Shown: piece after piece, positions 46,701 to 58,440 of the stretch | Numbering within the stretch: position 1 is the stretch's first letter | Layout of the letters: every line of letters starts with the position of its first letter | Assembly (NCBI RefSeq): GCF_018812025.1 | Contig: NC_063044.1 | Coordinates: 40,989,243-41,053,242, forward strand | Source of the DNA: Megalobrama amblycephala | Lineage: Eukaryota; Chordata; Actinopteri; Cypriniformes; Xenocyprididae | DNA: 64,000 nucleotides | Direction of reading: 5' to 3' | Program-made: the position numbers and the translations under genes | The notes under the pieces: model-generated | Told to the model about the DNA's origin: nothing | Seen by the model: only the letters and a program-made list of their open reading frames with translations | Database searches by the model: none

Positions 46701-49700
46701 ACTCACCCCCATGTTATCCAAGACATTCATATCTTTCTTTCTTCAGTCGAAAATAAATTAAGGTTTTTGATGAAAACATTCCAGGATTATTCTCCTTATA
46801 GTTAAAGTTTAAGCTGTATGTCCTACGCCTTCCTTATTCTACTTACAGAAAAAAATATAACTGGTGCTGTGTTTGTTACGTAAGTAGAATAGGAAAGGCG
46901 TAGGACATACAGCGTAAGCTTATGAAGAATACAGAAATGCGGTTTTGGCGGAAGCACTTGGAAGGCAATCATTTCTTTTCGACTGAAGAAAGAAAGATAT
47001 GAACATCTTGGATGACATGAGGGTGAGTAAATTATCAGGAAAATTTTATTTGAAAGTGGACTAATCCTTTAATCCTACCCAATACCTAAACAACAACCTT
47101 ACTAACTACAAATGAGTAGTAATTAAGAGTTTAATGAGGCAAAAGTCTTAGTTAATAGTTTTGGACCCTAAACTATAGAAAATATTATATAGATTATTTT
47201 CACATATGGAAATGGTTCTTTGTTTAGAATATCATAGTTCTGAATCATATTTTTATGAGAGATTTTCATAATATAAAATGAAAAGTCATGATCTGGGACA
47301 ATGGTAAAAAAAAAAAAAGGCATTTGAAAGGCATAAAGGCATTTGAAAAGTAGTACAATTATGATGAAATGATGAAGACATGTTAAAATGGTTTAATGTG
47401 ATATTCATATAACAATCAGAAGAGAATTGAAATCTATTTGTTTTAATAAACGTCATTAACCCATGGGACATAAAAGTATATACATTATACTAATCCTGTT
47501 AATTTATGTTCACTCTAGGCATAATAACTTCACAGCTTACCTTTAATACTTTCGATGTAGCCCCATGGGGTTTAAAATGACAGCCTATAAGAGAACCTCA
47601 CAGTATTGTAATTGGTCAGGGGCCAGTGATGTTATTTAATGAAATGGATCGTCTGAACACAAGGAAGTCTTGCAAATTGCAGCGGCAAAGGTTGGAGTTT
47701 AACTGGATAAATGTCAGTGGAGTTATCAGCAACTACCCACTTTATTAATAAAACACAGCCAAAAAACAGCAGCCAATTATTCCTGTCTTTACAATGAAGC
47801 AGTGAAAAAAGAGTCTTTAGTAGCACCCACCCATATCGCTAAAATTATGTTAGGTCTATTTTAACATTAAGGTCGAACAAAAGCACCAGTGAAGAGTGGG
47901 TCTTGCTGAATGAGAGAGCCAGGCAGCCTTTTTTTGTGGAAATAATGGCATAAATGTAACAAGGCCACTGATACGCCATAATGTGATATGTTACTCTCAG
48001 CCTGAGCAACAGACCCACTGCACTCCATCCATCCTGAATGTTTATCTTTGGAAAAAGCATGTTAATCTGCTCTGTCAAAAATGATTCTGGGCTCAGCGGA
48101 GACTGAGAATCCCCATCGGAAATTGCCTCACCTTTAGGTAGAAATCAAGAAGACACATTCATCTTGTGCACAGAAACACACTGACTATATTGATCATGTG
48201 TTTTTGGTCAAACTCAGTTTCAGGAAGCACCACTCAGCTTTTGATGAACATTTCCTGTTCTTCTTTTATACATGACTAAAGAAGCCATTTTATGCATGAC
48301 TGCATTGTAAAACTGTGACATTAAAAAGATACTGTGAATTGAATTAGTTAATTTATCTAAAATATAGTTCATTGCACTTAAAGGTGCCCTAGAATCAAAA
48401 ATTGAATTTACCTTGGCACAGTTGAATAACAAGAATTCAGTACATGGAAATGACATACAGTGAGTCTCAAACAACATTGTTTCCTCCTTCTTATAAAAAT
48501 CTCATTTGTTTAAAAGACCTCCGAAGAACAGGCGAATCTCAATATAACACTGACTGTTACGTAACAGTCGGGATCATTAATATGTACGCCCCCAATATTT
48601 GCATATGCCAGCCCATGTTCAAGGCATTAGACAAGGGCAGCCAGTATTAACGTCTGGATCTGTGCACAGCTGCAGATATTAATATTGAACCACTGTACTC
48701 ACATGGACTGATTTAAATATGTTTTTAGTACCTTTATGGATGTTGAGAGAGGAAATGTCATTGCTCCATATGCAGGCCTCACTGAACCATCGGATTTCAT
48801 CAAAAATATCTTAATTTGTGTTCTGAAGATTAATGAAGGTCTTACAGGTGTAGAACAGCATGAGAGTAATAAATGACAGAATTTTCATTTTTGGGTAAAC
48901 TAACCCTTTAAGACTATGCTTCTTGTTGCTTAAAGGTGTAGTAAGCAATTTCTGAGAAACATTGCTGATATCTGAAATCAACCCAAACAAACATACTTCA
49001 TTGGTCCCACCCCAACATGCACAAACATGCAATGCAAGAGTGGATGCATCTCATAGCTGAAGCAAAGGAAAATAATGCTTGGCTAAAAATAAAGTGAATA
49101 TTAAGAAAGACAAGGAAGAACAAAAAATTAACTTACAGTACAAGCAAGAGTTAGTCGCCAGCAGCACACCAGCTCCAGAAAACTATAGCCGTGTTTCCAC
49201 TGTCGGGCCAAAAACGAGCGTGTCACTTCCGGGGCTTGATCGGGCCGCATCGGGGTTTCCTCGGAGCCAACGGCCAAGGTTATTTGTCCCGCCGAATACC
49301 TTGGTCCAAAACTGGGGCTGGAGGAGTGGTCATGAACAAAGGCGAGGTTTATCTGAGTCAGGGGACGGTCAACACCGCTGCTCATTTCCTATGTTACCAT
49401 ATCAGGCTACCAGCTAACCTTAACTTTTAAGACAATTAAAACAATTTTAGCTCAATAATTCACTTTCAGACACCAGCAAGTGTTTGAAATAACTTCCTTG
49501 TGATCCGATGGGGATTCTGATCACCACATGAGGCAGAAATATATTTAAATGCGATGCTAAAGGCTACTTATGCTAACTAATTGGTGCATCCCAATTCACG
49601 TACTTATGCACTAATCTATGATGTTTTTAAGGACAAATAGTGCGACTAGTGTGTTCACACTGAAAATTCCAAAAAGAAAAAGTACACTTTAAATAACCGA

Positions 49701-51768
49701 ATGATGCACTAAAATAACGGAAAAAACGAAGTGTGGAATGTTTGACACTTCATGCACTCAACTGTCGCAGCTTTAATTACATATTTGGAGGGGGAGAGGG
49801 TATCAGACTTCGTTGTTAAATGACAAAATAACCTTATACAATTCACACACTACATGGATGAGTACATAGTGCATAAGTACATAGTGGATAAGTGCATAGT
49901 GTATAGGGTATAGTGCATAGGGTATAGTGCGTCTTTTCCATATGTTTATGGAAAACACCAGAGACTGTTTGAAGAACGTAGACTAATCAGTTATGATTAT
50001 AATTGTATATTTATTTAGTTTCAGGTTTTATTTGTCTCTTTCTTGTGTCTTTGTTGATACCGGACTAATGCGTCCTCTTATAAATTACATGCACTGCGAT
50101 TAACTCGTATAACTCATAACTCTTGTTTTCTGTTCGTGCGCTCTCTCTGTTGCTCTGGCTGAATGGATAATAGTATATAGTGATATGGGAGAGACTCCTA
50201 AAACCTCCTCAGATCACATAATTTCATGGAAAATTAATAGAAATGCTCACTCTTTGTAAAGAAATGTGACGTAAACATAATATTTTATCAATATTTTTCT
50301 AAATGTGTAAGCCTTTGGACTTAAAAGCCTTAATGGAGTTGTTCTGTGCTTTCCTGTGATCACAAATAAATGGAAGCAGGTGCAACCAAATAGGTACATG
50401 TTCTCTTTTTATGTGAAATGGTAAATACCAGTTTTATTCAGCATGGTTGATGTGCACTCCTGACACAAATGAATAAATTACTGTCAGTATAAAATTTTTT
50501 ATTGTAAAACATTGGTCAAATATCGATGTTGGAATCTGGTAGCCCTGGAAATCTTTAAGACAAAATCTTTGCTTCTGTCATTCTCATTTTGGAATCTAGC
50601 TAGTTTTCAGTGAGCTGGTGAAATGCTGAGGTTGTGTGACGTTGTTGTATTTAGGCGTGTTAAGGGCAGGTTTTATGGATACGCAACTTGATTTTGGCCT
50701 TTGTGATTGAGGTCCGAGGCTATTGGCCCCACATGGCTCGTTGTTAACCCTGCCTCGCACTGGCCCGACAGTGGAAAAGTGTCTAATGACACTCAAAGAC
50801 AATTTTACTTACATAAGGAGTTGAAACACCGCAACCTCTGCTTCCATTTTCTAAAATTAACATGGTTCCTAAAGCATAACCCTTCTTTTTCCAGTGATAT
50901 TCCACTGACCTTTCCTCTTTTGTAATGTCTCTCAGCCATCTCTCTTTCTACAGTCTTTCTTCAAATCTCCCTCTTGCTCACTTTCTCTCATTTCTTCTTT
51001 TGTAGGTATCTGGCCATTCGTTATCCCTTGCGCTCCAGAGAACTGAGAACGCCGTGCAATGCCGTAGTCGCAATGGTTGTCATCTGGGGCCTGTCGCTTG
51101 TGTTCGCCGGGCCTTATTTGAGTTACTACGATCTCATTGATTTCGAGAACAGCAATGTGTGCGTACCTGGGTGGGAGGAGCATAACCGTAAGGTTCTGGA
51201 CACATGCACCTTCATTTTCGGCTATGTTATTCCTGTGCTCATCGTGAGCCTTTCCTACACACGCACCATCAAGTACCTCTGGACAGCGGTCGACCCCCTC
51301 GATGGGATGTCGGAGTCGAAAAGAGCCAAGCGCAAGGTCACCAAGATGATCATCATAGTCACAGTGCTCTTTTGCATCTGCTGGCTACCGTACCACGTGG
51401 TCATTTTGTGCTACCTCTATGGAGACTTTCCCTTCAATCAGACCACGTATGCCTTCAGACTGCTGTCCCACTGCATGGCCTACGCCAACTCCTGCCTCAA
51501 CCCTATTGTTTACGCCCTGGTGTCCAAACACTTTCGCAAGGGCTTCAAGAAGGTTTTCAGCTGCATCCTCAGCAAAAAGGGACGAAATAAGGTGCATGTG
51601 GTCCATGTGGCCAACACTGTCCCTGGCTTCGAAGCGGGCTCCACTGAAGTGTCTCAAATGAACGAAGAGAACGCCAGACAGAATGAGAGCGAGATGGTAA
51701 ACCGCCCACTCGCAGAGCCGCAGGACGCCACTATGACTATAACATTACCCTTCCAGAATCAGCCATGA
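43377..51768 (+). CDS. galr2: Galanin receptor type 2, two coding exons
   Basis: Exons 43377-43750 and 51006-51768 join to 1137 nt, 378 residues plus stop; the 7,255-bp intron is GT-AG. A class A peptide GPCR: N-glycosylation site N15-S-S, TM1 with G43-N44, TM2 LNLSVAD (D73), C100-C177 disulphide pair, DRY at 124-126, basic IC3 ([10 protein letters not shown]), TM6 CWLP (250-253), TM7 NPIVY (290-294), Cys in the tail (SCILSKK). QATIYSL, FTLAAVS and RYPL-SREL-TP patterns fit GALR2 rather than GALR1, and the intron within the DRY Arg codon is the conserved GALR2 position. Family role: plasma-membrane receptor for galanin and spexin, coupling mainly to Gq. Teleosts have galr2a and galr2b; which one this is cannot be decided here. 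Starting at 43377 gives the family-length N terminus. Confidence 0.93.
43751..44081. other. galr2 intron, proximal part
   Basis: AT-rich intron ending in the left part of the interspersed repeat (from about 44015) whose continuation is at 46624-46656 and 47073-47165. Confidence 0.6.
44514..44627. mobile_element. TAA-flanked MITE (PIF/Harbinger-like)
   Basis: Inverted ends GTCTCAATCAGCTCCCTAGT and ACTAGGGAGCTGATTGAGAC. It sits between two TAA triplets (ATACTAA on the left, GGTAAATC on the right), whereas the opposite arm of the host foldback reads ATACTAAGTCAAAGG without insertion. A 3-bp TAA duplication is typical of PIF/Harbinger. Confidence 0.8.
44739..45215. mobile_element. Element with CACACCGGACGCG inverted ends
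   Basis: Left AGCGGGTCGCACACCGGACG, right CGTCCGGTGTACGACGCT, inverted with small gaps; an inner CACACCGGCGGCGACATTCG-type copy lies near 45118 (inverse). Exact borders and target duplication are unclear. Confidence 0.5.
45231..46161 (-). pseudogene. P2RX7-type C-terminal-domain-like open frame, broken
   Basis: Read on the minus strand and skipping the hAT insertion at 45447-46102, the sequence runs from an ATG at 46161 (MSDEEK) into another frame with LPYLFEP (to 46103), continuing [16 protein letters not shown] from 45446, then shifting frame to [19 protein letters not shown] (about 45399-45340). The CGxC, (M/L)PTEEES and CC spacing is what I know from the cysteine-rich cytoplasmic domain of P2X7 and its many fish transposon-associated relatives. 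Besides the hAT insertion there are at least two frameshifts, so no product is expected. It starts exactly at the inner edge of the foldback arm, implying that it is cargo of that element. Identification is from motif memory only. Confidence 0.55.
45447..46102. mobile_element. 656-bp hAT-type element with 8-bp target duplication
   Basis: Inverted ends TAGTGATGGGA (45447) and TCCCATCACTA (to 46102), flanked by GTATTCCG at 45439-45446 and 46103-46110. The perfect 8-bp duplication identifies the hAT superfamily. No transposase frame; non-autonomous. It interrupts the P2RX7-like frame. Confidence 0.92.
46661..47068. mobile_element. 408-bp TTAA-flanked foldback
   Basis: TTAA (46657-46660) then AGGATTAGTTCACTTTC; right end GAAAGTGGACTAATCCT then TTAA (47069-47072). 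The centre contains GCTGTATGTCCTACGCCTTC mirrored by GGCGTAGGACATACAGC. Outer 110 bp closely match the ends of the 2.5-kb foldback lying 40 bp away, so the two are relatives inserted in the same host repeat. Confidence 0.88.
47166..48377. other. galr2 intron, no further feature recognised
   Basis: No supported exon or nameable repeat. Confidence 0.5.
48382..48907. mobile_element. Chimeric TTAA-flanked element
   Basis: Left end TTAA then AGGTGCCCTAGAATCAAAAA, a terminus of a different cyprinid repeat. At about 48673 the sequence switches to the right half of the GTTCACC family (ATTAATATTGAACCACTGTA ... GGGTAAACTAACCCT) followed by TTAA. The two termini do not match each other. Confidence 0.65.
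48934..49190. mobile_element. TTAA-flanked AGGTGTAGTAAGC element, left part
   Basis: TTAA (48930-48933) then AGGTGTAGTAAGCAATTTCT. It is cut by the element starting at about 49191; the matching right end was not located. Confidence 0.5.
49191..50779. mobile_element. 1.6-kb element with GTCGGGCC inverted ends
   Basis: GTTTCCACTGTCGGGCCAAA at 49193 and TGGCCCGACAGTGGAAAAGT at 50761 are inverted copies. Interior includes a short tandem tract of GTGCATAGTG/GGGTATAGTGC units (49860-49935). No transposase frame is intact. Confidence 0.65.
51006..51768 (+). CDS. galr2: galr2 coding exon 2 (TM4 to C terminus)
   Basis: Acceptor TTTCTTCTTTTGTAG. Residues 125-378, TM4-TM7 and a Ser/Asn/Glu-rich cytoplasmic tail with likely phosphorylation sites; stop TGA at 51766. 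Confidence 0.95.
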
Positions 51769-53670
51769 AAATAAAGCACACGGCTAATGATGCCTTACAG
51801 AAGCCTTATTAAAAAACTCAAACAGAGCCGGAGGATTTCAGCAGCTTTGATCGACATCACAATGGTTTTGCATTGACTGAATGATCACAGTGGAGACCAC
51901 AGTTATTTAAGATTCAAATAGCTGTGCAAATTGAAATCGTACATTCAGTTTGGTTCTCGTACAAATGCATCTTTGTGTTTTGCTTCGTTGTGTTGGTGCC
52001 AATGCTAAACAATGTCTTATTAACAACCTCCTCTATTTTTTAAGCAGCATCGTCTGTTTGTTTTCTATTGAAGTGTTACCCTCTGAGCATGTTTCAATTT
52101 AATGCTGTGATGACTATTCTCCTGTGAAAATTTGTTACAAATTATTGTGCGTAACACTTTAATATCTGAAGAGCCCAGTGTTTTTATGTGAGCAAAGCTG
52201 TGATTTCCTACTGTGCTTGAAGCTTTGAAGAGGACTCTTTGATTATGCTCCTCAGCTTTGCTTAACAAGCTCTTTAAAAAAAATATGCTTGCGTTAAGTA
52301 CTGTATGTATTTGCTTTTACCTCTAATATTCTCTGCTCTTTTAGAAAGCCTGGAAATTGTTTGATTGTTGAGTTTTATATCAATAACTATATTACATATT
52401 ATAATACAAAAGCCCTAAAAAACAGGGTTATAAAGAAAATCTCAGAATACAGGCAACAGTAAGATGTATGATTCTTGTGCTGCATTAAAGTAATATTCTG
52501 GATTCAGTAAAACAAGTTAAGCTCATCCGACAGCATTAATTGTATAATGTTGCTACAAAATTTAATTGTAAACGGTGCCTCCTTCTCTTTAAAAATGCTA
52601 ATAATGGGGATATAAAATGTTAAAGGGGTCATGACATGGATTTCTTACATTTTTTTAATGTGTTCCTTGAGGTTCACTTATAATATTAAAAGTGATTCTT
52701 TTCAACCTTCATTTTGACCCTCTGTCTGAAATTATCTGTTTTTGAGGAGTGGCTCCTTTAAAACTTGTCAGTATATGGCCTCTGTTATGAATGGCTAACG
52801 TTGTAATTGCATAGGAAACAGTATCAACAGCCATCATCATTTACCTATAATTTGTGATGTAGCTGCTGTCAGATCCAATATAGCTGACTGCTTCATCTGT
52901 CAACAAGTTTCTTTGCGAACTCTCCATTAAACTGTGCCTCATTTACAAAACAAAATGCTCCGAACAAACATATAATGCTCTGTAGTGTCAGAAACTGATT
53001 GCGCATCTGTATACTGTATCCAGTGTAGACAGCTTCAGTCATTATAATCGGTATACTATTTGCTTTTGACACTGCATCCTGTGTAGGCAAATGTCAGCTG
53101 TTAAGTGACTGAATGCCAGTGGGTGGGGCCTCTGGTGAGATGATGTAAAACTATTCGTTAATTTCTTGCTCTGGAGGCGGTCATATGCAAATTCTTTGTC
53201 CGTGTGAAGTCACAGATCCCGCAATATCAAAACGAGCTGTTTTTGGAGCCTGAAACGAGGATGTTTTAAGCTATGAAACTTGAAGGATGTTTTAATGGTT
53301 CAAAGACCTCTTATATGTCAACATTTCATGACATGATCCCTTTAAAATAATCACTGATTCTGTGCAGACATTTATCCAATTTTACAACATTGTTGCCACG
53401 ACCTTAAAAATTATGAAAACATCTTTACAACTTTAACACAAAAATGTTAATGGAATAAAGTTATAAACTATATTATTTTGTGGTAATCGACATTATGCCA
53501 CAAATGTTGTCGACTGAGCTTAACTTGTACAGATCCTGAAATATTTCCTTATCTGTCTTCAGTTCATTAATTACGTATAATGTACTGTAGCTACATAACA
53601 AGTGTTATGTTGGAAGTTTTGAATTTGATGTTGACTGTGAATTTCAATAAAAAGTGCATTAGTATTCCTC
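51769..53670 (+). terminator. galr2: galr2 3' UTR and polyadenylation signal
   Basis: AATAAA at 53646-53651, with a TGTTTTAAT-type downstream element, is the first convincing signal after the stop, giving a long 3' UTR that includes the mobile element at 52624-53341. Use of an earlier non-canonical signal cannot be excluded. Confidence 0.4.
52624..53341. mobile_element. 718-bp TTAA-flanked element in the galr2 3' region
   Basis: TTAA (52620-52623) then AGGGGTCATGACATGGAT; right end TCATGACATGATCCCT then TTAA (53342-53345). About 16-bp inverted ends. No coding capacity. Confidence 0.85.
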
Positions 53671-55467
53671 TTGGGCCAGCATAATGTTTTAATATATGCA
53701 AATAAATCAGCAGATAAAATGACCCCAGTGCATTTAGCAGTAGGCTGAGCAACCTTGAACCAGCCTTTGGGAAATGTTTCGTACTAGATCAAACTGTATT
53801 TCCCCTGTAGGCTCAATAAGAGAGCAGCAGCATTAAGTGAAAATTAAAATTTAATGTCTTCCATTGAAAAACAACTTGAAGCCAAAGAAGTGAGGGAAGC
53901 GTTGATGCACGAACCATGAAAAAAACAGCTCAGATGCACTTCTGAAGTTATTACAATAACATGATGTAAACTAAGAAAAAGGTAAAAACAAATCATTTAA
54001 ATTTTGTTTTAGCTCTCGGGGGTTTTATTTTAAAATGCCATCCATCTTATTCAAGGCAGACTTTCTAAACCTCATAAATTATAATGTTTCATCACTTGGA
54101 GAACGCTTTGGTAATCATTATAAATCAGCTAAGAAAGCCACATTTCTTCTACCAGATATACTGAGTTTATGTTTATTTATTATTGACCTGGGCTATTTAT
54201 TCCACTCTGATTATTACACTCTTTGCTTTTTGAAAATATAACACCAGAACGTTGCTCATAAATATGGAACAAAACAGTCATGAAAATGTAAAAAGCTTCA
54301 GTTTTATAACAAGGAAAATAAAGCCTCAGTTGGCTTGTTCTGCACATTATTCGAAAGCTTCCAATTAAGCACCCGCTGCCATTTATACATAATTATAGCA
54401 GTTCATCCAAGGATATTTATTGAATCTCTCAGTGTCATTACAGTTCATTTAGCATATATGTCAAGCTGTAGAATTAAGGAGACATTTCCTAATGCTTGGA
54501 GTGATCTGACAATATGAACATCAGTGTCAAACACTGATCTCTCAGAAAATAAATAATTTAATATGTTAAGATCTCCATTTAAGGATGATATGAGGAGATC
54601 AACACAGCAATCTGTTGGCAACAGTATATTCCTCTTAGCGCTCCACTGTTTCCTGAGAAAACACCGTTCATTAACACTCATTGTGTTAATATACTTAATC
54701 TACTTAATGTTGTGACATGATTTGTGCAAAAAATATCCAAAAACTTCAGTGTTCCTCAATAGCTTTCATAACATCTGCTGTGAATTTCAGTTACATTTAC
54801 TGCGGCTTACATAACATCGACGTCACAAAAAAACAGGGTGTACGCAAACACACAAACTACATAACACCGCTTACTTTGGTCTTTATTAAAATAAAATGAA
54901 CAGGAAATTGCTGCAGGAAATTGAGGTGAGATTTGTATTATAAAGAGACAAGCTCATACAGTTGGTTTGTGTATTGTACTGTAGTGAATTATCCTGTAGA
55001 CTTGAGAAGGATCATGTACCTAATTTTAGGCTCTGGGTATAGAAAGCTCAATTGATTGTACAGTGCTATCTTATTATATACAATTAGTTCTGATCTCGGA
55101 ATTTGATTGGCTGAACAGCGTCAAGAGTGCACAGTCCAGTAGCACTAGGAATTTTCACTGTCAATCTGTGCATTAGTGGTGGGGATTTTTCAATGACTCT
55201 TTCTGCATGTTACATGGTTACTCCAGTTGATGGCAACAAGTAGCGAATCGTTGAAACATTCACTCAACCTATTTGTTCAAGCACACTGATTCCTTCAGGA
55301 ACAAAATAAGTATGGGCCTCTACTAATACCCGCACTTGCGGTCTTAGATACTTTAGAGTGCATGAAGTATGTGCGCAAGACTGTCCCAGGTCACAAAAAT
55401 GTCAAAGCTCAGTGCCCTTGGCCCACACAAAATCCACACTATCTCTAATAATACATCGGAGAGATAT
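53671..55467. other. Intergenic, no gene recognised
   Basis: AT-rich, no supported exon. Confidence 0.5.
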
Positions 55468-55471
55468 TTAA

Positions 55472-55920
55472 AGGGGGACATATTATGCCCTTTTTTACAA
55501 GATGTAAAATAAGTCTCTGATGTCCCCAGAGTGTGTATGTGCAACGCTATCTCACGACCAATTCGTACATATTTTACAAGGTGGCTAATTCGTATGAATT
55601 CGTACGACCTCACTCGTATGAATTTCTATGATTTGTCTAAACCCCAGTGACGGGTAGGGGCAGGGTTTGGGCTTGGTCATTCGTATTAATTCATATGAAT
55701 TTGTCAACTTGTAAAATATATACGATTTACCAAAAAACATATGAATTAGCCACCTCGTAAAATATGTATGAATTGCTGTGAGATCAGGTTGGTATGTGAA
55801 GTTTTAGCTCAAAACACCATTTTTGTGTCCTTTTAAATGCAAATGAGCCGGCCCCCTTTCAAGAAGAGGGCAGGGCTTCAAAAGCTCATGCTCCGGCATA
55901 CCGGCAACAACTTTCTTTGG
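55472..55920. mobile_element. TTAA-flanked AGGGGGACATATTATG element, left part
   Basis: TTAA (55468-55471) then AGGGGGACATATTATGCCCT, a cyprinid repeat terminus; continues after a nested insertion with GAAGTTTTAGCTCAAAACAC and AAATGCAAATGAGCCGGCCC. The right terminus was not found, so the end coordinate is approximate. Confidence 0.6.
55542..55792. mobile_element. 251-bp MITE nested in the previous element
   Basis: Flanked by TATGTG at 55536-55541 and 55793-55798. Inverted arms share ACATATTTTACAAGGTGGCT (left) and its near-inverse AGCCACCTCGTAAAATATGT (right); the termini are CAACGCTATCTCAC and GTGAGATCAGGTTGG. Confidence 0.8.
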
Positions 55921-57772
55921 GACATTTTCTTCGAAGATTAAATTTAACCATGATGTCCTCAGGGACTCAGATGTGTGTTGTTTGGAGACATGCAACAGCT
56001 TATTCCACTGTGACATCATTTGGAACTATTTTCAATGGAAGAGAAAATAATAGATTTCATTTATGTCAAAAAACATGCCGTCAAACCTCACTATGGTCCA
56101 TTGGTCTCTACCATCCTCTGATCAAGAACACACTGAAGTTATTTATATATTTGACTCAAGAGGCACTTAGTTGAGATTCTTAATTAGACAGCCAAGCCTG
56201 AGATAGCTTCTTCAATCAAGTGTACTTTATTTGCTGAAGACATCTTAATGACAAGATTTCAGAGACATAAACAGCAACAGTTTATTCACAGCACAAGCAA
56301 GATTCAGTTAAGAATAACATATTTCCCCAGAAAGACGCATGTACACATGTGTTAATCCAAGAGAGTAAATTACCTTGTGCCGTTCCTGCCACTCTGAGAT
56401 CAATAACAACAGCTCAGCCGAGTCTTTCTGGTGAAAATATAATCCATCACATAGCATGTGCAATAAATTCATTCACATGTTGCCAGGCACACCCAATAAA
56501 ACATGCAATTTAGGGGACTGTTTTTATTAGGGCCACTTCTATGGATCTGATTACAATGGAAAGAAGTTGAATATCTGGCTCCTTTGCCCATCTTCAGGAG
56601 GATAATGACATTTCCTGAAATGGGTGGAAAATACCTACTCTGGAAGATTGCTATTTGTATCTGGGGACAGGGTGACACGAGCTAGGATCTCATTTAGAAA
56701 ATTCTTAAATGAAAAAAATAAATCCTTAAAAGTTGTTAAGATTTTACATCCTCCGCCATACACATTCAACCCTACATAATGATGCCACTTTCAATATTTA
56801 ATCATTTTAATATTGTTCCTCTAATTTGCACCTCTTGATACATGATTAAATAAAACCTGCTCTACGCTGCATCTGAAATCATCTCTTTTCTTTCATTCTG
56901 TGCATTAGCACAAAGAAAAGCTGGAGGATGGCTTAGGCGTGTGTTCAAAACAGGTCACAGGTTTTATCTACAGTGCTTCTATTCAAGAGTTTCAACATTT
57001 CTTTCTTTCATTTGGTCATTCAATGTGATGGACTATTTAACTGGCTAGCAATCATGTTAGAAGCCTCACATTCATCTATTTTTCTCATAGCTTTACACAT
57101 GCCATATCTGCTCTCTAAATGGGAGTCACTTGCTAAATACATATTTTGTGCATCTATTTATATAGCCGTTTTTATATTTTTAGAGAATGAGGGAAGATTC
57201 CTGTGAAATCACCATTTATCAATGGCTTGATGTTAATAAACTTCAATCAAAGTCCTACAAGCTATTCACTGCCTCTGCATGTCATCAATTGAATGACTGT
57301 GTAAAATGTCAGACTCTTATCAAAAACGCCCCAAAATGCCACAACGGGTTCTTCTGATCCAGATCCAGACTAGAGACTGTTAAAGTGTGCCATGACAAAG
57401 TAGCGCAGCTTTTGGCATCATCTGTTGCTCTATCAGCGGCTGTCAGGCATGCCTATACTAACCCATTCCTACTCTCTTAATGAAGCATAACCCGTGGGAG
57501 CGTGGCAGGGCTTTTGTCACAGTTTCAAGGCAGCAGAATGTGCCTCAACAATCAGACAATCAATTCAATACGTGGGTGTGCATAAGTGATAAAGAGTCTA
57601 TTGAAATGTAACCCACTTTAAGTAATGTCTTTTTTAGCTGTACAGAGGATGTGATTTTGTTGATGGAGAAGCATGCTGATTATTATTAGGGCTGAAAATC
57701 CAATCAATCACAATTAAATGACAGAGTCATTACTTGTAAGTTGTTACTGATTGTAATTACCTCAATATTTGC
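55921..57772. other. Intergenic, no gene recognised
   Basis: No supported exon; frames up to 85 codons lack recognised domains. Confidence 0.5.
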
Positions 57773-57773
57773 T

Positions 57774-57798
57774 AAAAAAAAAAAAAAAAAAAAAAAAA
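57774..57798. repeat. Poly(A) tract
   Basis: A run of about 25. Confidence 0.9.
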
Positions 57799-58223
57799 CA
57801 ACCCTACATCAAGATCATTCAAAGATACAAACATTATATTGTTTGTTGTGTTTTCATATATCACGAAACATAAGAATATCACTGGCCTACAGCTTACAAC
57901 CAACATTAGTGATTATTTCCTTAACTTTCTGCTTTTGCCTTACTCTGATCGTGGTTTGTTGGAGAGGCTATGGATTTGTAACCTTTAGAAATGTGCTTCC
58001 TTTGTGAGACGGTGCTAAAATCTCAGTGCTATCAAGTTCACTCTGAAGGTGTGATGACACCTACAATTGCTATTGTTATGAGATTGTGACTTATAAAAAG
58101 TGTTCATGTCCTCAAAATTACAACTACAGGACATTTTCTGAGAGCTCTGACTTGTACAAGTCAAAATGGTAATGGCTTCAGCAGTAAAATGTCATTTTAA
58201 TATTTCAGTTTAATGTCTGTTAA

Positions 58224-58440
58224 AGGGATAGTTCACCCAAAAATTTAAATTTTGTCATCATTTACTCACCCTCAAGTTTTACAATTAAAAGGATAGTGCA
58301 CCTAAAGATGAAAAAAAAAAAAAAAAAAAAAAAAAATCATTTACTCAATGGGAACTGAAACATTTAAGTTACCAACATTCATCCAGATATCTCCCACTAT
58401 GTTGCACAAAAGAAAGTCATACAGGTTTGGAATGTAATAA
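58224..58440. mobile_element. TTAA-family left end with poly(A) interruption
   Basis: TTAA (58220-58223) then AGGGATAGTTCACCCAAAAA and TTTGTCATCATTTACTCACC, restarted at about 58287 as AAGGATAGTGCACCTAAAGA followed by an A run (58308-58336). Two related left ends lie in tandem; no right end is visible. Confidence 0.65.

Noticed and set aside
43377..51768. Assignment as galr1
   Set aside because: The intron in the DRY codon, QATIYSL in the first extracellular loop and SRELRTP after [10 protein letters not shown] fit GALR2; GALR1 differs at these positions.
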